From: WHSW01 sp963749365
GTDB taxonomy: Bacteria; Actinomycetota; Thermoleophilia; Solirubrobacterales; 70-9
Direction of reading: 5' to 3'
DNA length: 64,000 nucleotides
Assembly (NCBI GenBank): GCA_963749365.1
Contig: CAVVME010000001.1
Span: 1-64,000 of the forward strand
Shown here piece by piece: positions 33,883-43,215 of the stretch. The notes below the pieces were generated by a model. That model did no database searches and was not told where the DNA came from. It saw only the letters and a list, made by a program, of their open reading frames with translations. The number at the start of each line of letters is the position of its first letter. Position 1 is the first letter of the stretch. Both the position numbers and the translations under genes were made by a program.

Positions 33883-33906
33883 GAACAGCGCTCCTCGTGT
33901 ACGAAC
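33871..33906. promoter_or_regulatory. putative IclR-type operator over the GH114 start codon
   Basis: GTTCGCATACATGAAC (33871-33886) is the reverse complement of the GH4 site with a single change. GTGTACGAAC, an added half-site, follows at 33897-33906. The GH114 start codon (33880-33882) is inside the dyad. Confidence 0.55.
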
Positions 33907-34040
33907 CGGACTCAACCTAACAGTCGAGCGCCGGTGGGGCAAGCCGGTGCTCTTCGGAGTTGGCCGGGCTGCACGCTCACGGTGTAGGGTCGATGCGTCC
34001 CACGGCAGCCGACGAGATCGCCGGCGGAAATGGAGGAGCG

Positions 34041-34376
34041 GTGTACGCAAGCGTGCGCAAGTACGGCGTCGATGCGGACCGCGTCGACGAGCTCATGCAC
34101 CTGGTCGATGAGAAGTTCGCGCCCCGGTTGGAGCAGATGCCCGGGTTCGTTGCCTATCAGGCGATCGATGCCGGGCCCGACAGGGGCGGAGAGAGCCGGG
34201 TGTTCACGATCACCGTGTGCAGCGATCGGGAGGCCGCTGAGCGCTCGGCCGAGATCGCGGCTGAGTTCGTCCGCGACGAGCTCCCCGAGATGCGGGTCGA
34301 ACGCCTCGAGGCGGCCACCGGAGCGGTGAGCGTCAATCGCGCCGTGTCCGAGGTGCTCGAGGCCGGTCACGCCTAG
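34041..34376 (+). CDS. small antibiotic-biosynthesis-monooxygenase-like (dimeric alpha/beta barrel) protein
   Basis: GTG 34041 is preceded by GGAGG at 34033, so this start is preferred over the upstream in-frame ATGs. The 111-residue protein reads VYASVRKYGVDADRVDELMH, then LEQMPGFVAYQAIDAG and VFTITVCSDREAAERSAEIA. This strand-helix-strand pattern fits ABM-type ferredoxin-like folds, which act as quinol oxidases, haem-degrading enzymes or structural proteins. Function is unknown. It stands alone. Confidence 0.72.
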   Translation: MYASVRKYGVDADRVDELMHLVDEKFAPRLEQMPGFVAYQAIDAGPDRGGESRVFTITVCSDREAAERSAEIAAEFVRDELPEMRVERLEAATGAVSVNRAVSEVLEAGHA

Positions 34377-34414
34377 CCTCAAGCGACCCGTCGGCCGTCG
34401 GCCCAGCTTGCACC

Positions 34415-35270
34415 GTGCGCGGCGTCGTGATCAGCGGCAGCTCGAGTGGGATCGGCAGAGCCTGCGCCCTGGCCCTCGATCGCCACGGCTTCGATGTCTT
34501 TGCCGGCGTCCGCCGCGACGCTGACGGCGAGGCGCTGCGGGCCGCCGCCTCGGAGCGGCTCCAGCCGCTGACGCTGGACGTCGCCGACCCCGACTCGATC
34601 GCCGCCGCCGCCGAGCGTGTTCGCGAGGCGACGGGTGGCGGGCTCGCCGGGCTGGTCAACAACGCCGGCATCGTCGTCCCGGGTCCGGTCGAGGGGGTGG
34701 CGCTTGACGAGTTGCGCCGCCAGCTCGAGGTCAACGTCGTCGGCCAGGTCGCCGCCACGCAGGCGTTCCTGCCGATGATCCGCGCCGCCCGCGGCCGGGT
34801 CGTGCTGATGTCCTCGATCGGCGGGCGGATCTCGCTCCCCTTCCTCGCCCCCTACAACGCCTCCAAGCACGCGCTCGAGGCGATCGGCGACTCCCTGCGC
34901 CAGGAGATGCGCCGGTTCGGGGTCGAGGTCGCAATCGTCGAGCCGGGCTCGGTCGCGACGCCGTTCTGGGGCAAGGGCCAGGCCGAGGCGCCGAAGGCGC
35001 GCGCGGCGATGGGCCCGGACCTGCTCGAGCTCTACGGCGAGGAGCTCGACCGGGTGGAGGCAGCCGCCGGGCGGATCGGGGCGGGCGGGGTGGCGCCGGA
35101 GCAGGTCGCCGACGCCGTCGTCCACGCGCTCACCGCCCGGCGCCCGCGAACTCGCTACCTGGTCGGCGCCGACGCCCGGATCCAGGCCGCGCTCGCGCAA
35201 GCTCGTTCCCGACCGCGTCTTCGACCGCCTGATCGCCCGCGAGATGCGCAGCCAGGCCCGGCCCGGGTAG
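34415..35270 (+). CDS. SDR-family dehydrogenase, reading frame broken near its 3' end
   Basis: GTG 34415 starts an SDR with SGSSSGIGRACALALDRHGF, the NAG motif LVNNAGIVVPGPV, catalytic Ser in MSSIGGRISLPFL and the Tyr-Lys pair in APYNASKHALEAIGD. The annotated frame would run on to 35398, into the cold-shock gene. Removing one C in the run at about 35198-35200 gives the natural end KLVPDRVFDRLIAREMRSQA plus RPG and a stop at 35268-35270, with total length three-fold plus one base. Residues near the break are the C-terminal lid, so function would probably survive. The substrate is unknown. Confidence 0.85.
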
Positions 35271-35333
35271 GATGCGACCCCGATTGTCGGGTGGCACACG
35301 CTTCCCCGTACACGAGACCTACAGGAGGCGCAG

Positions 35334-35537
35334 ATGCCCACAGGTGTAGTCAAGTGGTTCAACGACGAGAAGGGCTACGGCTTCATCACCCCCGATGACG
35401 GCTCGAAGGACCTCTTCGTCCACCAGAGCGCGATCGCCGGCGAGGGCTTTCGCTCGCTGACCGAGGGGGCGAAGGTCGAGTTCGAGTCCGAGTCCGGCGA
35501 GAAGGGCCCGCGCGCGGTCAACGTCCAGGCGATCTGA
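35334..35537 (+). CDS. cold-shock protein (CspA family)
   Basis: The 67-residue OB-fold protein has both RNA-binding motifs: KWFNDEKGYGFITPD (RNP1) and DLFVHQSAI (RNP2). The length is standard. An AGGAGG ribosome site lies 7 bp before the ATG. It binds single-stranded nucleic acid and acts as an RNA chaperone. It is monocistronic, and there is no long cold-shock 5' leader that I can distinguish in the roughly 60 bp upstream. Confidence 0.96.
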   Translation: MPTGVVKWFNDEKGYGFITPDDGSKDLFVHQSAIAGEGFRSLTEGAKVEFESESGEKGPRAVNVQAI

Positions 35538-35610
35538 GCGCGGCCGCGGGGAGCGGCCCGGTCACCGTACGCCCGGCGCCCGCCCGGCCGGGTCGAGCGG
35601 CGATTCCCGA

Positions 35611-36525
35611 GTGAGGGTCGCCGTCGTCGACATCGGCACCAACTCGACCCGGCTGCTGGTAGCCGAGGTCGAGGGCGGTGGGGTGCGCGAGATCGAGCGC
35701 TCCTCGATCGTGACCCGGCTCGGCCGCGGTGTCGACACCTCGGGCCAGCTCGCGGCCGAGGCGATCGAGGACGTCTGCGAGGCGCTCGCCGGCTACATCG
35801 ACGCCTACCGTCAGCTCCAGGCCGAGCGGGTGGTCGTGATCGCGACCAGCGCCGTCCGCGACGCGTCGAACTCCGAGATGTTCCTCGCCGAGCTGCGCGA
35901 GCGGTTCGCGCTCGACGCGCGCATCCTCGACGGCGCCGAGGAGGCTCGGCTGACCTATCTCGGCGCCTGCGCCGAGCGCCCGCCGGCGGAGAAGGTGCTG
36001 GTGGTCGACATCGGCGGCGGCTCAACCGAGCTCGTGATCGGCGACGGGCCCGAGGTCGGCTTCTACGCCTCGCTTCAGGTCGGCACCGTGCGCCACAGCG
36101 AGCGTCACATCGCCCACGACCCGCCCGCGGCCGCCGAGCTCGAGGAGCTCGCCGGCGACGTGCGGACGGTGATCTCCGGTGCGCTCGAGGGAGCGGCGCT
36201 GGCGCAGGCCAACGAGGGGATCGGGGTCGCCGGCACGCCGACCTCGCTGGCCGCGATCGAGCAGGGTCTCGACCCGTACGACCCCGAGCGCGTGCACGGC
36301 TACCGGCTCTCGCTCGAGGCGATCCAGCACATGTGCTCCGAGCTCGCCGCGATGCCGCTCGCCGAGCGGCTCGCGGTCAAGGGCCTGCACGCCGGCCGGG
36401 CGCCGACGATCGTCGCCGGGGTGGTGATCCTGATCGGCGTCATGCGCGCCTTCGGACTCGACCAGATCGAGGTCTCCGAGCACGACATCCTCTGGGGCGC
36501 GGCGCTCGACGCGACGCACCCCTAG
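35611..36525 (+). CDS. Ppx/GppA-family phosphatase (exopolyphosphatase)
   Basis: The GTG-started 304-residue protein has the ASKHA-fold phosphate loops VAVVDIGTNSTRLLVAEVEG (residues 3-22) and VLVVDIGGGSTELVIGDGPE (about 130-149). Between them is EEARLTYLGA, and the second domain contains VAGTPTSLAAIEQ. At about 300 residues it is the short, two-domain actinobacterial form (Ppx1/2-like). It cleaves polyphosphate ends or pppGpp. It follows the csp gene by 73 bp and is convergent with the glycosidase gene. Confidence 0.93.
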   Translation: MRVAVVDIGTNSTRLLVAEVEGGGVREIERSSIVTRLGRGVDTSGQLAAEAIEDVCEALAGYIDAYRQLQAERVVVIATSAVRDASNSEMFLAELRERFALDARILDGAEEARLTYLGACAERPPAEKVLVVDIGGGSTELVIGDGPEVGFYASLQVGTVRHSERHIAHDPPAAAELEELAGDVRTVISGALEGAALAQANEGIGVAGTPTSLAAIEQGLDPYDPERVHGYRLSLEAIQHMCSELAAMPLAERLAVKGLHAGRAPTIVAGVVILIGVMRAFGLDQIEVSEHDILWGAALDATHP

Positions 36526-36537
36526 CCTCGCGCATGG

Positions 36538-37905
36538 CTACGTGGCGCAGGGCTCGGGGCTGAACCCGCGCACGCGGGCGAGCTCGCAGTAGGCGGGCTT
36601 CGGCTCGAGGTCGCGTTCGAGGACCCCGAACGGGTCCACGGCGAGCCCGATCGCGCCGTCCTCGACGAACCGGTGCGCGAGCGCCAGCTCGATCCCCGCC
36701 ACCCGCCTGAAGAGCTCGTAGAGGTCGACCAGCGCCCGGCCCTGGGCGGCCGGGCTGAAGGCGCGCTCGCCCCCGGTCGAGACGCCGAACTCGGTCGCCC
36801 ACAGCGGCCGCGCGGAATCGGCGAAGCGCGCCATCACCTGCTGGACCTTGCCGAGGTAGATGCGGACCTCGCCGACGTAGTCCTCGGCCGGGCCGACGCC
36901 CGGATAGGGATGGATCCCGATCGCGTCGGCGCTCTGAGCGGCGCCGAGCTCGTACAGGCGGGCGAGGAAGTTGCTGTAGCCCTGCGGGTTGTCGCCGGTA
37001 TCGCCGAGCGGCGCCAGGCCGGCGCTGATCACCGGCATCCCCGGAGCCTCGGCGTGCAGGGCGCCGGCGACCTGCTTCAGCAGCTGCGCGTAGCGGTCGG
37101 GCTCCGGCGTCCCGCCCCAGAAGTCGGGGCTGTTGGGCTCGTTCCAGACCTCGATCCCGGCCGACTCGGGGTAGCGCTTCGCCGCCGCGACCGCAAACTC
37201 GGCGAGCTCGTCGTAGTGGGCGGCGGCGGGCCTGAGCTCGCTCTCGCCGCCGGCGCAGGCGGCCGGGTGCGGCTGCGCCCAGCAGGGCGCGTCGAGGATC
37301 GTCCACAGCGGCTTGATCCCGCGCGCGAGCAGGCGCTCGTAGAGGGCGTCGAACATCTGCCAGTCACGGGTCCCGCGCGAGCTCTCGACCCGCCACCAGG
37401 TGAGCCCGGTCCGCGCCACCTGCGAGCCGCTTTGCTCGAGCAGGTCGAGCAGCTCCGCCGGCACGAACTGGCCGAGCGCGATCCAGTCGTCGTTGTAGCC
37501 GAACACAGGCGGCGGGTTCGGCACCGCGAGCAGCGGCGCGCGTGGCTGCAGCCGGTTGTGACAGGGATCGACCCGCCAGCGCGAGCGCGGTCGCCGGTGG
37601 CGATTCCAGCGCGCCTCGCCCGCACACATGTAGGGCACCTCGCCGGGCCACATCCCCTCGGCGCGCCATTCGCAGACCCAGCGCGCGGAGTCGAGCCGCG
37701 CTCGCTTGCGCGGCCCGCAGCGGCTCACCCGCCGCAGCTCGATCGGGTTGCGCTTCTCGACCGCCCGCTCAGCCCGCTCGGCCAGCCGGTGGCGGTCGAC
37801 TCCCTGCTTTGCCTTCGAGCCCGCGCTCGCAGCAGCCGTGAGCGCGACGGCGAGCGCCGTCGCGAGTAGCACCGCGATCATCCCGATCAGGCCCGCGCGC
37901 CTCAT
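36538..37905 (-). CDS. secreted clan-A glycoside hydrolase, copy 1
   Basis: The 455-residue precursor has a signal peptide (LIGMIAVLLATALAVALTAA). An N-terminal cysteine module of about 100 residues follows (SRCGPRKR, WVCEWRAEG, VPYMCAGEA, VDPCHNRLQP), then a TIM barrel. The acid/base Glu is in IEVWNEPNSPDFWG and the nucleophile Glu in LWATEFGVSTGG, the clan GH-A arrangement seen in GH5/GH39-like enzymes. AIGIHPYPGVGPAEDYV lies between. It should hydrolyse a beta-linked polysaccharide outside the cell; the polymer is not predictable. A paralogue lies directly upstream. Confidence 0.85.
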   Translation of the reverse strand: MRRAGLIGMIAVLLATALAVALTAAASAGSKAKQGVDRHRLAERAERAVEKRNPIELRRVSRCGPRKRARLDSARWVCEWRAEGMWPGEVPYMCAGEARWNRHRRPRSRWRVDPCHNRLQPRAPLLAVPNPPPVFGYNDDWIALGQFVPAELLDLLEQSGSQVARTGLTWWRVESSRGTRDWQMFDALYERLLARGIKPLWTILDAPCWAQPHPAACAGGESELRPAAAHYDELAEFAVAAAKRYPESAGIEVWNEPNSPDFWGGTPEPDRYAQLLKQVAGALHAEAPGMPVISAGLAPLGDTGDNPQGYSNFLARLYELGAAQSADAIGIHPYPGVGPAEDYVGEVRIYLGKVQQVMARFADSARPLWATEFGVSTGGERAFSPAAQGRALVDLYELFRRVAGIELALAHRFVEDGAIGLAVDPFGVLERDLEPKPAYCELARVRGFSPEPCAT

Positions 37906-37959
37906 GCCCGACCTTCATCGGCGGCCGGGCCCGAAACGCCAACCGGTGGGCGCTATTGC

Positions 37960-39309
37960 TCAGCAGGCGTTCGAGGCCGGCGAGACGCCGCGGGTGCGGG
38001 CGAGGTCGCAGTAGGCGGGCTTCGGAGTCAGGTTCTGGCCGAGGACGCCGAAGCCGCCCTCGCGGCCTCCGAGCCGCGGGTCGTCGACGAACCGGTGCAC
38101 GATCGCGAGCTCGACCTTGTGCACGCGACGCAGCAGCTCGTAGAGCTCGACCAGGGCACGCCCCTGATGGCCGGCATCGAAGGCGCGCGGGCCGGCGGTC
38201 GAGACCCCGAACTCGGTCGCCCACAGCGGCGTCCCGGCGTCGCCGTGCCGGCGCAGGACCCGCTGGACCTTGCCCAGGTAGACGCGGACGTCGCCGATGT
38301 AGTCCTGAGCCGGCCCGACTCCGGGATAGGGATGGATCCCGATCGCGTCGGCCTGCTGGGCGGCGCCGAGCTTGTAGAGGCGGTCGAGGTAGTTGCTGAA
38401 CCCGATCGCGCGCCGGTCGCTGTCGGCGTGCGGCGAGAGCCCGGCGCTGATCACCGGCATCCCCGGGGCTCGACCGTGAACCGCGGCGGCGACCGTCTTC
38501 AGCATCTTCGCGTACTGGCTCGGCTTCGGCCAGCCGCCCCAGAAGCGCGGGTAGTTGGGCTCGTTCCAGACCTCGATCCCGGCCGAGTCGGGATAGCGCC
38601 TGGCGACGGCGACGGCGAAGTCGGCGAGCTCGTCGTAGTGCTGCGGCGAGGGGCGGAGCTTGTTGCGCCCGTTGGCGCAGGCGCCCGGATTCGGCTGCGC
38701 CCAGCAGGGAGCGTCGATCAGCATCCAGAGCGGCTGCAGACCGCGGGCTCGCAACCGCTCATACATCTGATCGACTCCGTACCAGCGATACGAACCGCGG
38801 TTGCCCTCGACGCCGAACCAGGCGAGGCTCGTGCGCGCGACCTGGGCGCCGGACCGGTCGAGCATCTCGAAGGCCTGCTCCCCCTGAAAGATCCAGTCGT
38901 CGTTGTAGCCGAACACCGGGTGCGGGTTCGGCGCGTCGAGCAGCGGCGCCATCGGCTGGAGCCGGTTCTTGCACGGCTCGACCCGCCAGCTGCGGCGCTT
39001 GCGCTTGTAGACGGCGCGCCCGGCGCAGTGGTAGGGCACCTCGCCCGGCCACACTCCCTCGGCGCGCCACTCGCAGACCCACTTCGAGAAGTCCGGCCGG
39101 CCCTTGCGCTTCTTCGGGCCGCAGCGACTGACCTTCAGCACCTCGATCCCGTTGCGCTCCTCGACCACCCGCTGGGCCTGCTTGGCGAGCCGGTCCCGGT
39201 TCACCCCGTGCTCGGTGTCGCCGGGCTTGCTCGCCCCGGCCGCGGGCACGACGAGCAGCCCCGCGAGCAGCGAGGCGACGAATACGAGGGCGGGCCTTCC
39301 GTAGCGCAT
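37960..39309 (-). CDS. secreted clan-A glycoside hydrolase, copy 2
   Basis: This 449-residue paralogue has the same order as copy 1: signal peptide (LVFVASLLAGLLVVPAAGAS), the four-cysteine module (SRCGPKKRK, WVCEWRAEG, VPYHCAGRA, VEPCKNRLQP) and the barrel. Acid/base is in IEVWNEPNYPRFWG and the nucleophile in LWATEFGVSTAG. Conservation is high over most of the length, clearest around AIGIHPYPGVGPAQDYIGDV. The 54-bp gap suggests co-transcription from one promoter above 39309. Ends differ (VSPASNAC here). Confidence 0.85.
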   Translation of the reverse strand: MRYGRPALVFVASLLAGLLVVPAAGASKPGDTEHGVNRDRLAKQAQRVVEERNGIEVLKVSRCGPKKRKGRPDFSKWVCEWRAEGVWPGEVPYHCAGRAVYKRKRRSWRVEPCKNRLQPMAPLLDAPNPHPVFGYNDDWIFQGEQAFEMLDRSGAQVARTSLAWFGVEGNRGSYRWYGVDQMYERLRARGLQPLWMLIDAPCWAQPNPGACANGRNKLRPSPQHYDELADFAVAVARRYPDSAGIEVWNEPNYPRFWGGWPKPSQYAKMLKTVAAAVHGRAPGMPVISAGLSPHADSDRRAIGFSNYLDRLYKLGAAQQADAIGIHPYPGVGPAQDYIGDVRVYLGKVQRVLRRHGDAGTPLWATEFGVSTAGPRAFDAGHQGRALVELYELLRRVHKVELAIVHRFVDDPRLGGREGGFGVLGQNLTPKPAYCDLARTRGVSPASNAC

Positions 39310-39397
39310 CTCCGTACTGTGATCGGATCGGTGGCGGATTCGCTCAAGTGCCCTAGCCAGACGCCCGAGGCCGAGAACGGCGTAATCTCAGCTCAGC

Positions 39398-41666
39398 TTG
39401 GCGAGCGAGAGCGTCCATTTCCGCACCTGTCCCTTCTGTGAGGCTACCTGTGGGCTCGAGGTCACGATCCGCGGCGAGGACGTGGTCTCGGTCCGCGGCG
39501 ACGATCAGGACCCGTTCAGCCGCGGCTTTCTGTGTCCGAAGTCGCAGGGGCTGAAGCAGCTTCACGAGGATCCCGACCGGCTCACCCGGCCGTTGGTGCG
39601 CCGTGACGGCGAGCTCGTCGAGGCGAGCTGGGAGGAGGCCTTCGCGGCCGTCGACGAGGGGCTCTCGCGGGTGCTCGCCGAAAGCGGACGCGACGCGGTC
39701 GCCGTCTATCTCGGCAACCCGGCCGCCCACAGCCTCGGCCCGATGCTCTATGGCCCGGCCTTCGCCAAGGCGCTGGGCTCGAAGAACATCTACTCGGCCT
39801 CGACCGTCGACCAGATGCCGAAGCAGGTCTCGGCCGGGCTCATGTTCGGCGCCGGGCTCTCGGTGCCGGTCCCCGACGTCGACCGCACCGATCACCTGCT
39901 GATCCTCGGCGCCAACCCGCTGGTCTCGAACGGCTCGCTGCTCACCGCTCCCGACATGCGCGGCCGGATCAGGGCGATCCGCGAGCGCGGCGGCAAGGTG
40001 GTGGTCGTCGACCCGCGCCGCAGCCGGACCGCGCGCGAGGCCTCCGAGCACCACTTCATCCGCCCCGGCACCGACGCCCACCTTCTGTTCGCGATCGCCG
40101 GAGTGCTGGTAGACGAGGGCCTCGCCGACCCCGGCGCGGCGGCCGAGCACGCGAGCGGCGCCGAGCGGATTGCCGAGCTCGCCGAGCCGTTCACTCCCGA
40201 GGCCGTGGCGCCGCTCTGCGGGATCGAGGCGGATCAGATCCGGCGCCTCGCGCGCGAGCTCGCCGGCGCCGAGCGGGCGGCGGTCTACGCCCGGATCGGG
40301 ACCACGACGCAGCGCTTCGGCACCCTGGCGAGCTGGCTCGTCGACGTGCTCAACTACCTGACCGGCAACCTCGACCGCGAGGGCGGGGCGATGTTCCCGC
40401 TCGCCGCGGTCGGCCAGCGAAACTCCTCCGGCTCGGGCCCGGTCGGACGCGGGGTCCGGAATCGGGCGCTGGGCGAGCCGGGTCGCGGGCCGGCCGGAGG
40501 TCTTCGGCGAGCTGCCGGTGGTCGGCTTGGCGGAGGAGATCACGACACCCGGCGAGGGCCAAGTGCGGGCGCTGGTCACCGTCGCCGGCAACCCCTGCGT
40601 CTCGACCCCGGACGCGGCGGCGCTCGAGGCGGCGGTCGAGACGCTCGACTTCATCGTCTCGCTCGACATTTACGTCAACGAGACGACCCGTCACGCCGAC
40701 GTCATCCTTCCCGCGCCCGAGCCGCTCGCCAAGGCGCATTACGACTTCGCCCTCTACCAGCTCGCCGTCCGCAGCGTCGCCAACTACTCGCCGCCGGTCC
40801 TCGACCGCGCCCCCGAGCAGCCCGACGAGTGGGAGACGGTGCTGCGCCTGGCGGCGATCGTCGCCGGCCAGGGCCCCGACGCGGACCTCGAGGCCTGGGA
40901 CGAGCTGGTGATCAACACCCTGGTCGGTCGCGAGGTGGCGCTGCCCGGCTCGCGGGTCGAGGGGCGCTCGGCCGAGGAGCTGGTCGCTGAGCTCGGAGAG
41001 CGGCGCGGGCCCGAGCGGGTGCTCGACTTCATGTTGCGCGCCGGCCCCTTCGGCGACGGCTTCGGCGCCGAACCCGATGGGCTCACCCTGGCGCAGCTCG
41101 AGCGCTCCCCGCACGGGATCGACCTCGGCCCGATGCGCCCGCGCCTGCCCGATGTGCTGCGCACCGCCTCGGGCAAGATCGAGCTCGCACCGGAGCCGAT
41201 CGTCGTCGACGTGCCGCGGCTTCGGGCCGAGCTCGAGGCGGCGGAGCCGCCCGGCAACGGTGCGATGACCCTGATCGGCCGCCGCCAGCTGCGCTCGAAC
41301 AACTCCTGGATGCACAACCTGCCGGCGCTGGTCAAGGGCAAGGACCGCTGCACGGCCCAGGTCAACCCCGCCGACGCCGAGCGACTCGGCCTCGCCGACG
41401 GCGGACTCGCCCGGATCAGCTCGGAGGTCGGCGAGCTGACCGCGCCGATCGAGGTCACCGACGAGATCATGGCCGGGGTCGTCTCGATCCCCCACGGCTG
41501 GGGCCACGACGTCGACGGGGTCCGGCTCGGGGTCGCCTCCGAGCATCCGGGCGTGAACTCGAACCTGCTCGCCCCGGTCGCGGTCGACCTCCCCTCGGGC
41601 AACGCGGTCCTGAACGGGATCCCGGTCGAGGTCACCGCCGCCGACCGCGAGCCCGCGGTGGCCTAA
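39398..41666 (+). CDS. molybdopterin-dependent oxidoreductase with N-terminal 4Fe-4S site, frameshifted
   Basis: TTG 39398 starts FRTCPFCEATCGLEVTIRGE, the CxxCxxxC part of the [4Fe-4S] motif, with the fourth Cys in GFLCPKSQGLKQ. DHLLILGANPLVSNGSLL and ARIGTTTQRFGTLASWLVDV follow. One extra A at about 40463 breaks the frame; corrected it reads RGVRIGRWASRVAGRPEVFG. Then come RALVTVAGNPCVSTPD, IYVNETTRHADVILP, and the cofactor domain LIGRRQLRSNNSWMHNL. The two halves span about 755 residues, the usual length. Formate-dehydrogenase/nitrate-reductase superfamily; substrate unknown. No partner subunits are adjacent, and no twin-Arg signal is seen, so it is probably cytoplasmic. Confidence 0.85.
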
Positions 41667-41677
41667 CCGGCCGGCGG

Positions 41678-42466
41678 ATGGGCCAGCTCGAGTTCGACGA
41701 GCAGGTCTCGAAGCGGATCGAGGCCGCCTACGCCGGCCGCGACGTGGTCCACCGCCGGGCGCTGGTCCGCGAGGCGCTCGCCGCCGCCCCGGGCGAGCGG
41801 GTGCTCGACGTCGGCTGCGGCCCCGGCTTCTACGTCGCCGAGCTGCTCGAGGCGGTCGGCACCAACGGTTCGGTGGTCGGAATCGACAGCAGCGACTCGA
41901 TGCTGGCGCTCGCCGCCCGGCGCTGCGCGGGACACGACAACGCGGCGTTTCACGAGGCCGACGCGACCGCGCTCCCGGTCGAGGACGACGGCTTCGACGC
42001 CGCGCTCAGCGTCCAGGTGCTCGAGTACGTCGCCGAGATCCCCGCCGCGCTCGCCGAGCTTCGCCGCGTGCTGCGGCCCGGTGGCCGGCTGGTGATCTGG
42101 GACGTCGACTGGGCGACGCTCTCGATGCGCACCGCGGAGCCCGAGCGGATGCGGCGCATGCTCGCCGCCTGGGACGAGCACCTGACCCACGTCTCGCTGC
42201 CGCAGGCGCTGAGCGCGGAGCTGCGCGCGGCGGGCTTCGCGGACGTGGTCATGGACGCCTACGCGTTCGCGACCACCGAGCTCAGCCCCGACAGCTACGG
42301 CGGCTTTCTCGTCCCCTTCCTCGAGCAGTTCGTCGTCGATCGCGAGGCCGTTGCGGCGGACGAGGCGCGCGCCTGGGCGGACGAGCAGCGCGGCTTCGCC
42401 GAGCGCGGCGAGTTCTACTCCTGCGTGGCCCAGTTCCGGTTCACGGCCGCAGCCCCCCGGAGCTAG
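41678..42466 (+). CDS. class I SAM-dependent methyltransferase (UbiE-like)
   Basis: The 262-residue protein has motif I VLDVGCGPGFYVAELLEAVG (about residues 38-57), the acidic end of strand 2 in VVGIDSSDSMLALA, motif II/III DGFDAALSVQVLEYVAEIPA and LRRVLRPGGRLVIWDVDW. It resembles ubiquinone/menaquinone-type C-methyltransferases, but the acceptor is unknown. It starts 11 bp after the molybdopterin oxidoreductase stop, so they may be one transcript. It overlaps the convergent acetyltransferase gene by 4 bp. Confidence 0.9.
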   Translation: MGQLEFDEQVSKRIEAAYAGRDVVHRRALVREALAAAPGERVLDVGCGPGFYVAELLEAVGTNGSVVGIDSSDSMLALAARRCAGHDNAAFHEADATALPVEDDGFDAALSVQVLEYVAEIPAALAELRRVLRPGGRLVIWDVDWATLSMRTAEPERMRRMLAAWDEHLTHVSLPQALSAELRAAGFADVVMDAYAFATTELSPDSYGGFLVPFLEQFVVDREAVAADEARAWADEQRGFAERGEFYSCVAQFRFTAAAPRS

Positions 42467-42912
42467 AGCTCGAGCTCGTACTCGCGAAAGGTCGAGTACT
42501 TGGCCCCGACCCGGTCATAGACGGCCTGGGCGCGGCGGTTGTCGGTCGCGGTGAGCCAGTTCACCGACTCGCCGCCGTGGCGCCGCGCGACCTCGGCGAC
42601 CGCCTCGATCAGCGCGTCGGCGTGCCCGGCGCCGCGGGCGTCCTCGGCGACGAACAGGTCGTTGAGGTTGACGATCCGCCCGCCGTGCAGGCTCGACCAG
42701 CTCCAGACGCAGACCGCGATCCCGACCACCGCATCGTCGTCGCCGGTGGCGACGAGCAGGAACGCCTCCTCCTCGGGCGCGGCGATCACCCCGAGCGCGA
42801 CCCGCTCGAGCCCCTCGTCGCTGGGGCTCATCTCGTAGAAGTCGCAGTAGCCGCGCAGCAGCACCAGCAGCGCCGGCAGGTCGGCCTCGGTCGCCTCGCG
42901 AACCGCCATCAC
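42463..42912 (-). CDS. GNAT-family N-acetyltransferase
   Basis: The 149-residue protein has the GNAT order: an N-terminal VREATEADLPALLVLLRGYC, the central strand IVNLNDLFVAEDARGAGHAD with the acetyl-CoA pyrophosphate loop (R-G-A-G-H), and ESVNWLTATDNRRAQAVYDR near the end. It would acetylate a small amine or protein amine. Its ATG overlaps the upstream PRC-barrel stop by 4 bp. Confidence 0.9.
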   Translation of the reverse strand: MMAVREATEADLPALLVLLRGYCDFYEMSPSDEGLERVALGVIAAPEEEAFLLVATGDDDAVVGIAVCVWSWSSLHGGRIVNLNDLFVAEDARGAGHADALIEAVAEVARRHGGESVNWLTATDNRRAQAVYDRVGAKYSTFREYELEL

Positions 42913-43175
42913 TCTGCCGCCGGCAGCGCCTCGGCGGCCGCCGCGTCGAGCTTCAGCACGACGCCGCGCTCGAACAGCTCCTCGACCTGGTCGGCGGCGA
43001 CGAAGCTGCGCTCGCCGCCGAGCAGCCCGTGGCCGACCACCAGGCCGTCGAAGATGTCGCTCCCCTCGTCGGCGCGGATCTCGGCCACCTCGCCGATCCG
43101 CTCGCCGTCGGACGAGTACACCGAGGTGCCCGCGCGCAGCAGCAGGTACGAGGTCGGGTCGCCGAGGTCGTTCAC
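42909..43175 (-). CDS. PRC-barrel domain protein
   Basis: GTG 43173-43175 starts an 88-residue protein, MNDLGDPTSYLLLRAGTSVY, then SSDGERIGEVAEI and IFDGLVVGHGLLGGERSFVA. The Gly-rich 'G..(I/V)GEV' strand followed by the 'F.A' strand is the PRC-barrel pattern found in small bacterial adaptor proteins and RimM. Length matches one PRC-barrel. Function is unknown. Translational coupling with the acetyltransferase suggests they act together. Confidence 0.78.
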   Translation of the reverse strand: MNDLGDPTSYLLLRAGTSVYSSDGERIGEVAEIRADEGSDIFDGLVVGHGLLGGERSFVAADQVEELFERGVVLKLDAAAAEALPAAE

Positions 43176-43215
43176 GGCCCGCCAGCCTAGCGATCGCCCG
43201 CGGCCTCGCTCGGCG

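Noticed and set aside
35198..35398. SDR gene reading through into the cold-shock gene
   Set aside because: The C-terminal codons after about 35200 lose SDR character. One-base correction gives the expected family end at 35270.
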